DNA of 64,000 nt. It comes from Petrolisthes cinctipes (taxonomy: Eukaryota > Arthropoda > Malacostraca > Decapoda > Porcellanidae). Location of the stretch: positions 62,001 through 126,000 of the forward strand of contig JAWQEG010001348.1 of assembly GCA_033782935.1 (NCBI GenBank), in the 5' to 3' direction. A program made the translations under genes and the position numbers. How positions within the stretch are numbered: the stretch's first letter is position 1; the number at the start of each line of letters is the position of its first letter. Shown piece by piece: positions 13,101-21,071 of the stretch. The notes below the pieces were generated by a model. The model had not been told where the DNA came from and did no database searches. It worked only from the letters and a program-made list of their open reading frames with translations.

Positions 13101-16100
13101 TACTGATACTGGACTGGCCAAGAAACCTTGCTTTTGGAAATCACAATTTCCCTAAGCTTGCTGTCTCCATTCACCTAAAATGGTTGCTTGTTAAACTTTC
13201 ACCAAAGCAAAATTTGGTCGTGCAAATTTGAAGAGCTTGAATTTGCCAGAATATGTAAGTTTCAGTCTCCTGCTTTCAATATTTACTGTGCAGCCAATTG
13301 TCAAAGTTGAAAATAATTTTTCCCAGAAAATGTGAGGGAAAATGGCACTGTAGAAATGAGTAACATAGTTATTCAAGAGGGATAATACCTTCTTGCTCAT
13401 CAGTGAAAACCCTTTAGCATCCTTTAGCAGAGCGTAAACTCAACCTACCATACTTAGTGTTAGGCGAGGATGGTAGCACACTTAGCTATGTCAACAGTGT
13501 GTGTGTGTAATACATATACCATGCCCTGAACCCTGTTTAATATTGGACTATACGTACCTGTGTGTATTGATGCAGCAAACATATAATTTGTGTTTGTGAT
13601 ATCAATGCAGTTAAAAGAATCAATACTTCAATGAGGGATGTTAAGCTCAGGTGGGTAAAGAATGCGGAGTTCTCAAGTAATCCCTGTAAATGATATATTG
13701 TTAACTCGGTACCTGACCAATAAACAATGGTTGCATTACAGTAAGATGGACGGTATAATGTTCTGTTTGAGTATGTACAATATTTATTTATATAATTACT
13801 TGTGTCATGAACTTCCATGATGCTTACATTTTTTCATGTTATGATTTTCTCTAAGGTACGATTGTGTATGGGTGTATGATGAGACAGGGAGACTCTTGCC
13901 TCAACTTGTCCTGTATTGCCTGAAGACTCTTCCAGCAATTCTTTATGCACTCGGAATCCAGGATGCTGAGCTAGTGAGTGCAGTTCTGGTAAGTACTGCA
14001 TGCAGTATATCTAAATCTTCTTGCTGTGCTGGACAGAGCACCATATTCATAGTATTTATCTTTTAAATTTATTGTTCAACTACTGTATTAGATGTCTTCT
14101 TTGATTGAGCATACAGCTTTATTAATGATAATGTTTTGAAATACTGTATGCCGATATATCCACAGGCTTGTACTGCATTACTGACCAACCTTGTTTGGGC
14201 TTCTGTAATTCCCCCCTCATGTAATTTTCAATTATTACAATGATTTCTGCAAGTTTGCTGTCCATGAGGTCTTTGTGGTTTGTAACTGATTATGAACTGT
14301 TTCTTCAGATGCAAGGAAAGCACTGGTTAGGAATAAAGAGTTGAGTAAAGAGGCTGTAAGAGGAATGCCTCAGGGAGTGTTCATACCCACACTATCACAT
14401 GGTTGTTAACCTTTGATATGGCATGAAAGTGAGATATTGATAGTGACAGCTATAGAGATGGATATGCTGAGAAGTTTGTAAAATCTTAAAATTTAACTTG
14501 GTAAGAGATGCTAAAATTTGCAGGTGTGGTGTGAGTAAATCACTGGGTCAAAGAGTAGAGAGAAAGTGTTCTGTGACAGTATGGACATGTGAATGCAAGA
14601 ACTTGTGCAAGGGAACTGAGAGTTTGATGGGCTTTGAAGATGGATTGAATGTGTGTCCCTTTTCACTGGGTATTCTGTCCCTCTTTGATTATTTCTTATT
14701 TGATTTTCCCATTCCTGGCCCTGAAGCCCCCAATCTCTTAAATAAAGGGAGATGGTGTATTGATGAAGATGATGATGAATAAAGATATGCAGTCCTAAAG
14801 TACATCATATTTACTTAAAATTATATTAAAAGATGTACGGTATCTGGTCTTACAGTCAGTGGGAGCTTCTCAATTGCCTTAATCTTGAATGATAATCCTT
14901 AGAATGTTCATAAATGTAGAGTTTGTTTTTTCCAGAAACTTGTCGATGAATATGGTGAAGATGTGAATCCTCAAGAAAATATAGAAGAAGGTACCAATTA
15001 CAAAGGGAGTATGTCAACTTTTCCTGTCCAGCTGACATATTCACTTTCTCCAGCCCAGCATTCTTCATCAGCTTCCCCAGCCCAACAGTCATTGTCTTGT
15101 CCCTCAGCCCAGCAGTCATTTTCACTTTCTCCAGCCCAGCCATCATCTTCACCTTCCCCAACCCAGTGCTCTTCATCACCTTCCCCTGCCCAAGAATCTT
15201 CTTTATCTGGACTAGAGAAAACTTTTTCATTAATATCTGCTCAAAATTCTTCAGTTTCTCCTTCCACTGGATTATTTGAGACTTCATTTTTTTCGGCGCA
15301 AACTTTTACACCTCATTCAGATGAAACAGAGGAAAGTAATTCATTCATCTCTGCTCTGCAGTCTTTCTTGTTTAAGCAAGTAGGATCTGCCTCAGACCAG
15401 CTAAAGCAGACTGTTCCTCTTCCTGGACAAGTCCACAATGACCAGTTCACCCAAGATTGTTCTTTTTCAACACAGGAACAAGTAGATGGAGACTTATGTA
15501 ATTGGGCACAGTGTTCTCCATTACTAAAGTCCATGACATTCCCTGAGGAAACTGATTATCCAACCAAACCTTCTGGAAATCAAATCAAGCCATCTGAAGA
15601 TTTATCCAAGCCTTGTGAAAATCCAGTCAAGCTTTCTGAATATCCAACTAAGCCCTCTGAAAATCTAACCAAGTCTTATGACCCTCATGATGGAAATGTG
15701 GTGAGAGAGACATCTTTTAACGGTCGTATAGAATCATATTTACTGCAAGATTTACCAGCAGGAAGTGAAATTGATGCTGAATTTTATGCAGAACGGGATA
15801 ACAACAACCAGACAGCTGTGAAGGAGGAGAACCAGGAGGTCATGAGTCAGTTTGAAGATGTGGGTGACTGCAGCCAGACAGTGACAGCTGTGAGGGAGAG
15901 CAACGAACAGATAATAATGACTGTAAAGGAGGAAAGCCAGGAGGGAATGAGTCTGTTTGAAGATGAGGATATCTCTAAGCAGGCAGTGACAACTGGGAGA
16001 GATGGCCAGGAGCTGGTAATGCCATATGTGAAGCAGGAGAGCATGAACCTGGATTCAAAATTTGAGTGCAATCAGACTGTTTTCACCATGAATGAGGAGA

Positions 16101-17797
16101 GGGAGGAGCAAGTAACGACAACCATGAAAAAGAGTTGGGAGGATATGTACCAGGTTGCAGATGTGGATGACTGCAAGCAGATAATAAAAGCCATGAAAGA
16201 GAACCAGATGCAAGTAATGACAACTGTGAAGGAGAGTACGAGTCAAGCTACAGTTGTGGATGACTGCAAGCAATCCGTAATAAACATGAGGAAGAGCCAG
16301 GAAAATAAGAGTCACTCTACAACATTCAACTATAAAGTGGCAATAGCGGATGATAGCTCAGAACCGTGCCCTATGCCTTGTAATAATACAGTGCTACCTT
16401 TGAAAGAAGAAAATTATGCTGATGCTATAATTAACCCTGACCAAATGTGTCAAAGTATGCTGAATGAAGTTGAAAAATATGATAATCATGTCTATATTGT
16501 AGAGAAGTTAGTAGATGAAAAGAAGAGTTTAAGCCTTGAAACAAAGACAGAAAATTATGCAGACACACAGGTGTCTCATAATAGGAAAAGATTATGCTTA
16601 AGACGACCATTTGAATTTATGCCTAGTGGCCAGAAAACTTACTGTAGAGGTATTGCTGATCAGGAGGTGGAAAAAAATCATGTACCATCTCACCAGGTAA
16701 GCAGACAAATGTCAAGGTCAGAGGTGGTTGCACATGACTTGTTTGAATGTATGACTGATCTAGAATCAACAAGAAACATTGGCATTCAAGATAAGCAGAC
16801 TAATAATTGCAGTTTGTCTAAGAATTACAAATCACATAATGATGCAGAAAAGCATTACAAAAATGGCAGCCTTACAAAAGCTGTCATTAAGAAAGATGAA
16901 CAATTCAGAAAAATTCAGAGCACATCATTAGAGAAAGAACACACCACAAGTAACACTTTGACAATCAAGAAAAATTTGTCTTCCATGAAAAAATTTGTTC
17001 CTTCAGTGCAGCAAGCCGAATCAATCAAGGAAGAATCGTGTTTGCCCACTCCAATGAAAACTCTTTCTGCAGTGCAAGTCAAGTCCTTGAAAAAGGATTT
17101 TGCAGAAGCTCGGGTAAGATTGCAAAGAGTGATTAAAGAAACTGAAAAGCCTGGTGGATATCAAAGTCTCCAAGCTCAGAAATCATCCAGAAATCTCTTA
17201 CCTCTTAGGAACAGCAGAGGAAATCAAGAGATTAGAAAACTGAGTGTAGAAAAATGCAACAGCACTGATAATATCTGTGCCAATCATGAGTCATATTCAA
17301 ATGTTACCCAGTCATCATCATCTTGCAACCGTCTTCGTGTCAAAACAGGGACACACATTGAAGTTCCACAGTCATCATCTTACCCTATCCCATTACCAAT
17401 ATGGTCCTCTTCATTATCTGACTCCACCGGCCCAATAACAAGATGCCCTTCATCATGTTTTATGAATAAAGCCATAGATGGGGTCACTCCTAACATTAAG
17501 TTCCCAATAGTTCGTGGCAGCTGTAGTAAAATTAACACACATTTCCACACCCAAGCATTGGCTTTATACCCCTATGGACAAAACTTTCCACTACAAGCAT
17601 CGTGGGGAGAGAGAGCAGTGTGGCTTGCACATGAAATCAGATATACAAATAGTCTACAAACTGCAGAGAATATTGCTCCTCCATATTCTTATGGAAACTT
17701 TTCTACAGGATGGTATCCTGCATATAACATAAATAGTCCTATGTTTCAGAGAATAAACAACTACTCACCAAATACAAGTGGAATATACCACACTTAA
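4091..17797 (+). CDS. TDRD5: TDRD5/Tejas-like Tudor-domain protein (5' end missing)
   Basis: Exons: 4091-4153 (tentative), 8677-8876, 9452-9608, 10024-10122, 10320-10448, 10608-12196, 12538-12804, 13856-13988, 14936-17797. All junctions are GT-AG and the phases agree; the sum is 5499 nt (1833 codons with TAA). A single extended Tudor domain is read from 8.7 to 10.7 kb (FVDYG core, LPAQAV, then a conserved W and an LVAKV strand). The lead-in ALMDQM...FYSG...QYVM resembles TDRD5 as I remember it. Family knowledge: TDRD5 (Tejas in flies) is a nuage protein of germ cells needed for piRNA production, normally with N-terminal LOTUS domains that bind Vasa. No LOTUS exon is recognisable from 1 to 4090, so the true start lies in unrecognised short exons or upstream of the window. 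Vertebrate TDRD5 is near 1000 aa; this is far longer because of low-complexity tails. TDRD7 or another single-Tudor germline protein is the main alternative. Confidence 0.8.
4154..6830. other. AT-rich intron sequence without recognisable features
   Basis: Intron before the first Tudor exon (if 4091-4153 is real). It has a CAGTGTTACCA match at 4991-5001 and short T- or AT-rich runs. Several open frames of 60-95 codons are hydrophobic or Phe/Tyr-rich translations of AT-rich DNA and look non-coding. Confidence 0.5.
6838..6903. repeat. three tandem ~24-bp units (tgagatgggcaaataaaa)
   Basis: Three near-identical copies of a unit beginning atgagatgggcaaataaa, differing only in the A/T spacer. They end exactly at the start of a 68-codon open frame (6905-7111). 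Confidence 0.85.
6905..7111 (+). other. 68-codon Cys-rich open frame of unknown nature
   Basis: The translation has HHECDEG and CCYCCNHTN, then VLVCITCIEEFED. The last third lies in DNA that was copied 594 bp downstream into a MITE. There is no homology that I recognise and no splice context linking it to the Tudor gene. It may be a fragment of an old mobile element or pure chance. Confidence 0.25.
7015..7127 (+). repeat. 113-bp direct repeat, copy 1 (source)
   Basis: Matches 7609-7721 at a constant offset of 594 bp with one difference (gaggaaaccc versus gaggaagccc). This copy lies in unique flank; the second sits inside a MITE where other family members have no such sequence. Confidence 0.95.
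7257..7397. mobile_element. two head-to-head fragments of the GGTATTTATTG MITE family
   Basis: 7257-7313 is the 5' end of a plus-oriented copy (GGTATTTATTGATAGAATTA). 7314-7392 is the 3' end of a copy in reverse orientation (GGTAAATATTGAAAGAATTA). They abut with no spacer. Confidence 0.75.
7398..7835 (+). mobile_element. GGTATTTATTG MITE copy carrying a 113-bp filler
   Basis: Runs from GATATTTATTGAAAGAATTA to CAATATTTACC and follows the 333-bp family copy at 19979. Between ggaaatg and catttgcgg, however, it carries 7609-7721, a copy of the flanking DNA at 7015-7127. No matching 8-bp flanks are visible, as expected if its left end is nested in older fragments. Confidence 0.8.
7939..8230 (+). 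mobile_element. decayed GGTATTTATTG MITE copy
   Basis: Starts GGTATATATCAAGACTATTG and keeps the family interior (tccggctaggtcccag, gcccaggttaggtccc, gccatagaagaaaa). The right end is worn, so its limit is approximate. Confidence 0.65.
8231..8676. other. intron end with a protein-like minus-strand frame
   Basis: On the minus strand, 8380 down to about 8258 reads MYCGQSEAPYVLQYF, ERDVEDNEEPMQGK and so on, then meets a GT donor-like site (G/GTAATT). It is more protein-like than its AT-rich neighbours, but I have no family for it. It could be a small antisense exon or a dead gene fragment. Confidence 0.3.
8677..10448 (+). CDS. TDRD5: Tudor-domain exons of the TDRD5-like gene
   Basis: Four exons (8677-8876, 9452-9608, 10024-10122, 10320-10448) encode the extended Tudor fold, which finishes in the first ~30 codons of the next exon (10608 on). 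The order is an N-terminal beta region with YTPYHFWV, a helix ALMDQM-YEFYSG, the Tudor barrel with VVALYSDDMSYYRA and LFFVDYGTVYNCDISFLR, then the SN-like part with LPAQAV, a Trp and LVAKV, and finally VHLELWDMDQDIRIGALLV. The DYG turn and Tyr/Phe residues are where the methyl-arginine-binding aromatic cage sits in family members. Phases are 2/1, 0/0, 0/0 and 0/0. The first donor (TA then GTGAGT) adds the Tyr codon that makes MDQMYEFYSG continuous, which supports that splice choice. Confidence 0.85.
9913..9960 (-). mobile_element. 3' tip of a jockey-like LINE
   Basis: gttgaagttcctcaagctgt and gtctggccgagcagcccc are the complement of the 3' end of the LINE at 43.2 kb, including the (ACT)n-type tail. 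It sits in the intron between two Tudor exons. Confidence 0.75.
10608..12196 (+). CDS. TDRD5: long Ser/Asn-rich exon of the TDRD5-like gene
   Basis: One 1589-nt open exon. The first ~30 codons complete the Tudor domain; the remaining ~500 codons are rich in Ser, Asn, His and Cys with no domain I recognise, and look intrinsically disordered. A short hydrophobic stretch (FSVVTLLTKVSELFAAVF, about 11.1 kb) may form a helix. The exon ends in phase 2 at a GG/GTAAGT donor. Vertebrate relatives have much less sequence here, so this is lineage-specific expansion or fast-evolving linker. Confidence 0.8.
12538..13988 (+). CDS. TDRD5: conserved-looking exon pair after the linker, TDRD5-like gene
   Basis: Exons 12538-12804 and 13856-13988 encode a compact region of ~130 aa (EQLFYTTHVIPKNL, GPYILSRELSNLCLQS, then YDCVWVYDETGRLLPQLVLY and LPAILYALGIQ). 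Its alternating hydrophobic pattern suggests a folded module unlike the disordered sequence on both sides. I cannot name the fold. The first exon begins at a tandem acceptor (CAGCAG), so 12538 or 12541 are both in frame. The second has two in-frame donors (after 13973 or after 13988); the later one (CTG/GTAAGT) is the stronger match. Confidence 0.75.
12805..13855. other. intron of the TDRD5-like gene, nothing recognised
   Basis: AT-rich. It contains no open frame with family features and no inverted repeats that I can see. Confidence 0.5.
14330..14785 (+). mobile_element. decayed RTE-like LINE C-terminal fragment and 3' tail
   Basis: Broken frames read VRNKELSKEAVRGMPQG and AIEMDMLRSL, similar in kind to the end of LINE reverse-transcriptase proteins (compare VEMSYLRGACG at 48.4 kb). 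The tail ends in gatgaagatgatgatgaa, a simple-repeat tail usual for such elements. Many stops; dead. Confidence 0.5.
14936..17797 (+). CDS. TDRD5: giant last exon of the TDRD5-like gene, repeat-rich tail
   Basis: 2862 nt open from an acceptor with a good pyrimidine tract (gttttttccag) to TAA. Three degenerate repeat zones can be read: SPAQxSS-type units (about 15.03-15.21 kb), KPSEN-type units (about 15.56-15.68 kb) and ~30-aa units built on VDDCKQxxxxMKExxxQVMTTVKES (about 15.80-16.32 kb). The rest is Ser/Lys/Asn-rich without a recognisable domain; the C-terminus is Tyr/Asn/Pro-rich (SYGNFSTGWYPAYNI). It looks like a fast-evolving disordered tail of the sort that can drive granule partitioning, but that role is an inference. 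Confidence 0.8.
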   Translation, partial: KLVDEYGEDVNPQENIEEGTNYKGSMSTFPVQLTYSLSPAQHSSSASPAQQSLSCPSAQQSFSLSPAQPSSSPSPTQCSSSPSPAQESSLSGLEKTFSLISAQNSSVSPSTGLFETSFFSAQTFTPHSDETEESNSFISALQSFLFKQVGSASDQLKQTVPLPGQVHNDQFTQDCSFSTQEQVDGDLCNWAQCSPLLKSMTFPEETDYPTKPSGNQIKPSEDLSKPCENPVKLSEYPTKPSENLTKSYDPHDGNVVRETSFNGRIESYLLQDLPAGSEIDAEFYAERDNNNQTAVKEENQEVMSQFEDVGDCSQTVTAVRESNEQIIMTVKEESQEGMSLFEDEDISKQAVTTGRDGQELVMPYVKQESMNLDSKFECNQTVFTMNEEREEQVTTTMKKSWEDMYQVADVDDCKQIIKAMKENQMQVMTTVKESTSQATVVDDCKQSVINMRKSQENKSHSTTFNYKVAIADDSSEPCPMPCNNTVLPLKEENYADAIINPDQMCQSMLNEVEKYDNHVYIVEKLVDEKKSLSLETKTENYADTQVSHNRKRLCLRRPFEFMPSGQKTYCRGIADQEVEKNHVPSHQVSRQMSRSEVVAHDLFECMTDLESTRNIGIQDKQTNNCSLSKNYKSHNDAEKHYKNGSLTKAVIKKDEQFRKIQSTSLEKEHTTSNTLTIKKNLSSMKKFVPSVQQAESIKEESCLPTPMKTLSAVQVKSLKKDFAEARVRLQRVIKETEKPGGYQSLQAQKSSRNLLPLRNSRGNQEIRKLSVEKCNSTDNICANHESYSNVTQSSSSCNRLRVKTGTHIEVPQSSSYPIPLPIWSSSLSDSTGPITRCPSSCFMNKAIDGVTPNIKFPIVRGSCSKINTHFHTQALALYPYGQNFPLQASWGERAVWLAHEIRYTNSLQTAENIAPPYSYGNFSTGWYPAYNINSPMFQRINNYSPNTSGIYHT

Positions 17798-19978
17798 AAA
17801 GAGCATTACTTGCTCGGTTTTCTGTAAGAACATTAAGGTTTTCTTTTTATATTGAGACTTCTTTTTAGGTTGAAAAGTAATTAGGAATAGTATGAAATTA
17901 AATTGATTTGTTTGTTTTATATTGAATATAATCTGAGTATATTTTAGGCAATTAATATAATTTGTTTGAATTTATTGGAGATATTTATGCTTCATTTACA
18001 TGATTTGATATGGTAATGACTACTGTATAACTTCCTATAACTTGTTTTGGGTTTTCATCTATAAGTACTCTAATTTTCCTAACTCCAAAACAGTGATTGA
18101 ATGTGTTGGTAGGTATTGCTTCTATTATACAGTACACCCTTAATAAATACTGTGAATGAACTTGAGCTGCTCTCTTTCACTTTATTCCACACTTTGTCCT
18201 CAATTCAATGTATTTCCAGGCTTTTATGTTATGATACAGTACCATATAAATTTAGTAATTAAATAATCAAGTTTCAATTGATGATAAGTGCAAGATAATC
18301 CCTTACTGTTACAAGTAGGCCTACATATAATAATTAGAAAAGTTCTGTTTCATATGTTTTATGTTCCCACCTTGACTTCTTTCACGCCCCAGGGTCATTG
18401 ATGCTAATCTCCATTATTCCAAGACCTCTTCCCTCACAAAAGCTAGATCTATACAACTTTGAGCCATTTTTATTGTCATACCTCAGTGATCCTAATAATG
18501 TAAAATATATGGCTTGCTCCCAGTCCTCTGCTTTGCGGTTATCTTCGCTGACTACATTGTGGTCTAATTAATTGGGTAAGGGCTGGCCACTGAAGAAGAG
18601 CAACAACTTCACTTTTATATGTTAGCCCAATTTATAGTCTGACTCGCCCTTTTCCCTATCTTTATCCCCCCCCCCCCCGCTCATGCTAGATCTCAGATGG
18701 CTGATTAAGAATTACAGTATTTATTATTATCATATCTAAATGAGACACTACAGTTATTGTATTAACCAAAAGAGTCGTGTAAAGAGGTCCCAATGGGCTG
18801 ACCTTTAATAGAATGAGTTTCATTAATGAAAACGAGTGCCAGCTGGGTTTAAATTCTGGCTCCGTTTTCAGAGATAAGACGACACCAATAGATTATTCAG
18901 TTATATTTTTGTTACGAAGCTTTATTTTGATTAGTTTATGAGGTACTTTGACACGTATAGCTTCTCCCATAAATGTAGGAAAATCAAATTATTTAAAAAG
19001 TCAAAATACACAGCACCTGTTACCAGCCATCATGATCGAGCCATGAATTCCAAATTCCACTGTTCCAGTGACCTTATATTTCCTCTAATTAGTCTGAAAG
19101 TGAGTATGGTTATAGTTTCAAACGCTGAAATCAAACAAGCATCGCATATTGTAGCTATTATAGTGCTAATTATGCTGTCATTTAATCGGATTTAAAAATC
19201 TTAATATCTTTATTGCATATTAAATAATAATATTATTATTATTATTATTATGTATGTATGTAGAAAATAAAAAGTGGAACCGAATACTACTTGTTAATGG
19301 TGATGCCGTTGGAAAGGTGAGTGTCTGAGTGACCACCAGGTACAAGACACCAACCGAATTTAACTCTGCTCAGTTTCCTTCAAGTTCAAGCAGTCGTGCA
19401 GCCATTGGTTTTAATTTCAGCTGTCAGGAGCGTGACAGGAGATTCCCAGGTACTAAAAGTATTGCAGAAAGATTGGCAGGAATTAATTTTTCATTGAAAG
19501 TAGAGATATAATGGTTTAGTAATGTTACATGTTGAGTAATGAACACAAACAATTACACACTCCTCCATTTGTATGACCGTTTCTTCCACTCCTTTCTACG
19601 TGGGCGGTATTTAAAGGAATTTGGCACACCTTCGGATCCTAACCATTGCCTTTCCTCTCTCCAGCTGTTCCTTCTTCCCTTATTCCTTCGTGCTTGATGT
19701 CCTTAATCTCTGCCTCCTCCTCTCCCTTTAATTTACACTAACGTCAGCATATGGAAGGATTTCATGGGAGTGATGCTACGTGAGAAATATATATATATAT
19801 ATACCTGCAGTTGACTGTAAATGGTTAAACATGTAAATACTGTAGTAAATTGGGTTAAGGATGATTACTGTTAATGGGTAAGATAAATGCCGAGTTTTAT
19901 TTATTAAGTCATCTTGGAATTCTGTATTTGACTATGGTACCGATCTGCTTCTAGTTTCTAATGTAGTAAAGTTTAATC
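17798..19978. other. 3' UTR and spacer between the Tudor gene and CEP192
   Basis: AT-rich. Contains a poly-C run (18667-18678), an ATT run (19227-19250) and an AT run (19786-19802). No further gene seen. A CEP192 5' UTR exon or promoter may lie in 18-21 kb but leaves no signature I can read. Confidence 0.5.
18142..18147 (+). terminator. candidate poly(A) signal for the TDRD5-like gene
   Basis: First AATAAA downstream of the TAA at 17797, about 345 bp into a plain AT-rich 3' region. Position only; no transcript evidence. Confidence 0.4.
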
Positions 19979-20311
19979 GGTATTTATTGAAATAATTACC
20001 GTTTTGCAGCAGTGTTGCCAGATCCGGTTGGGTCCCAGTATTTTACCCCTGTCATTTATTGTACTTTATCACGATTATTTCCCGGTAGTTTGCCCAGGTT
20101 AGGTCCCGGAGTCTGATGCGGTCTAGGTTAGGTTAGGTCAGGTAAGGTCAGGCTAATTTCAAAATGCCCCATTTGAATATGCCCTATTTTGGAAACGGGG
20201 CATTTGCAGAGGAAATGCCATAGAAGAAAATAGTCTTAGAATGGTTTAAATAAGTGGGTAATGAAGGTAGAAAAACCGTACGCAATAACGGTAATTCATT
20301 CAATATTTACC
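19979..20311 (+). mobile_element. 333-bp MITE, reference copy, 8-bp target duplication
   Basis: Ends GGTATTTATTGAAATAATTA and the complement-like CGGTAATTCATTCAATATTTACC. It is flanked on both sides by GTTTAATC (19971-19978 and 20312-20319). The interior has stacked ggttaggt/ggtcaggt units resembling the arthropod telomere repeat, and the pair cccatttgaatatgccctat / aaacggggcatttgc. An 8-bp duplication points to hAT-like or P-like transposase mobilisation. No coding capacity. Confidence 0.9.
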
Positions 20312-20416
20312 GTTTAATCCTTCAATTTTTGGGCATTAGTTTTCTATTAACTAATATAGAGTTGGCAGTTCCAGCACAATGATAAGGATGAATAATAGTT
20401 AAAGCTAATTACTGTT

Positions 20417-20740
20417 TTGGCCTCTGGCTAGCACAGTGTTAGAGTGCGTGGCTGCAGTTTCTGTGGTCCAGCGTTCAAGTCCTGCTCGGGACATGGTAAA
20501 AATCTTTCCCTGTTGCCAGAGGTTATTTCCCCTGTGAGCAGGGGATGGGGGGTTTGAGTTGGCTGTCTGAGATCTCCCTGCTTTCGCCGCCAAAGCTGAC
20601 TGGGCACGTGGGTGGAGAGGTCTTTCTGCCACTCATCATCTTTGTGATGTGTGCTATAGTTGTGTTTCATACAGTCTAGTGTGTGCTTCATTATGTCCCA
20701 TTGAATGCTACTCATTGGTGGCCTTTAATCTTTAACCTTT
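20417..20740 (+). mobile_element. tRNA-derived SINE, type A, full copy
   Basis: The head has a box-A-like GGCTAGCACAGTGTTAGAGT and box B GTTCAAGTCC at tRNA spacing. The body (gagcaggggatggggggttt; tgtgtttcatacagtctagt) is shared with 57355-57655. It lies upstream of CEP192 exon 1. Confidence 0.8.
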
Positions 20741-21071
20741 ATAGTTATGCATACAAGGACATAATTATTTTCTACTGTACTTCCACCCTCATTTTTAACA
20801 GTACTGTACACTTGAAAGATGCAGTAATAGGATGTTATATTAAACCAGGGCCTACTCTTTGTGAACACCCATTATGAAGATATTTTAGAGAGTTGCAATG
20901 ATCATGCAGTTTAGGCAAATGCAATATATATATATATATATATATATTCATTTTCTGAATATGAGTAAACAGTAATTTGTTGATTTTTCTGTCATCTGAA
21001 TAGGTACTGTAATTAAGACAGTGTATTCAAAGAGGGAATGTTGGTGTGATGAGAGTCAAGCAGTGATAAAA

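Noticed and set aside
14856..15287. 143-codon minus-strand frame with repeated Gly-Leu-Glu-Lys units
   Set aside because: It is the mirror of the SPAQ-type repeats in the sense exon; the plus-strand exon has proper splice sites and phase.
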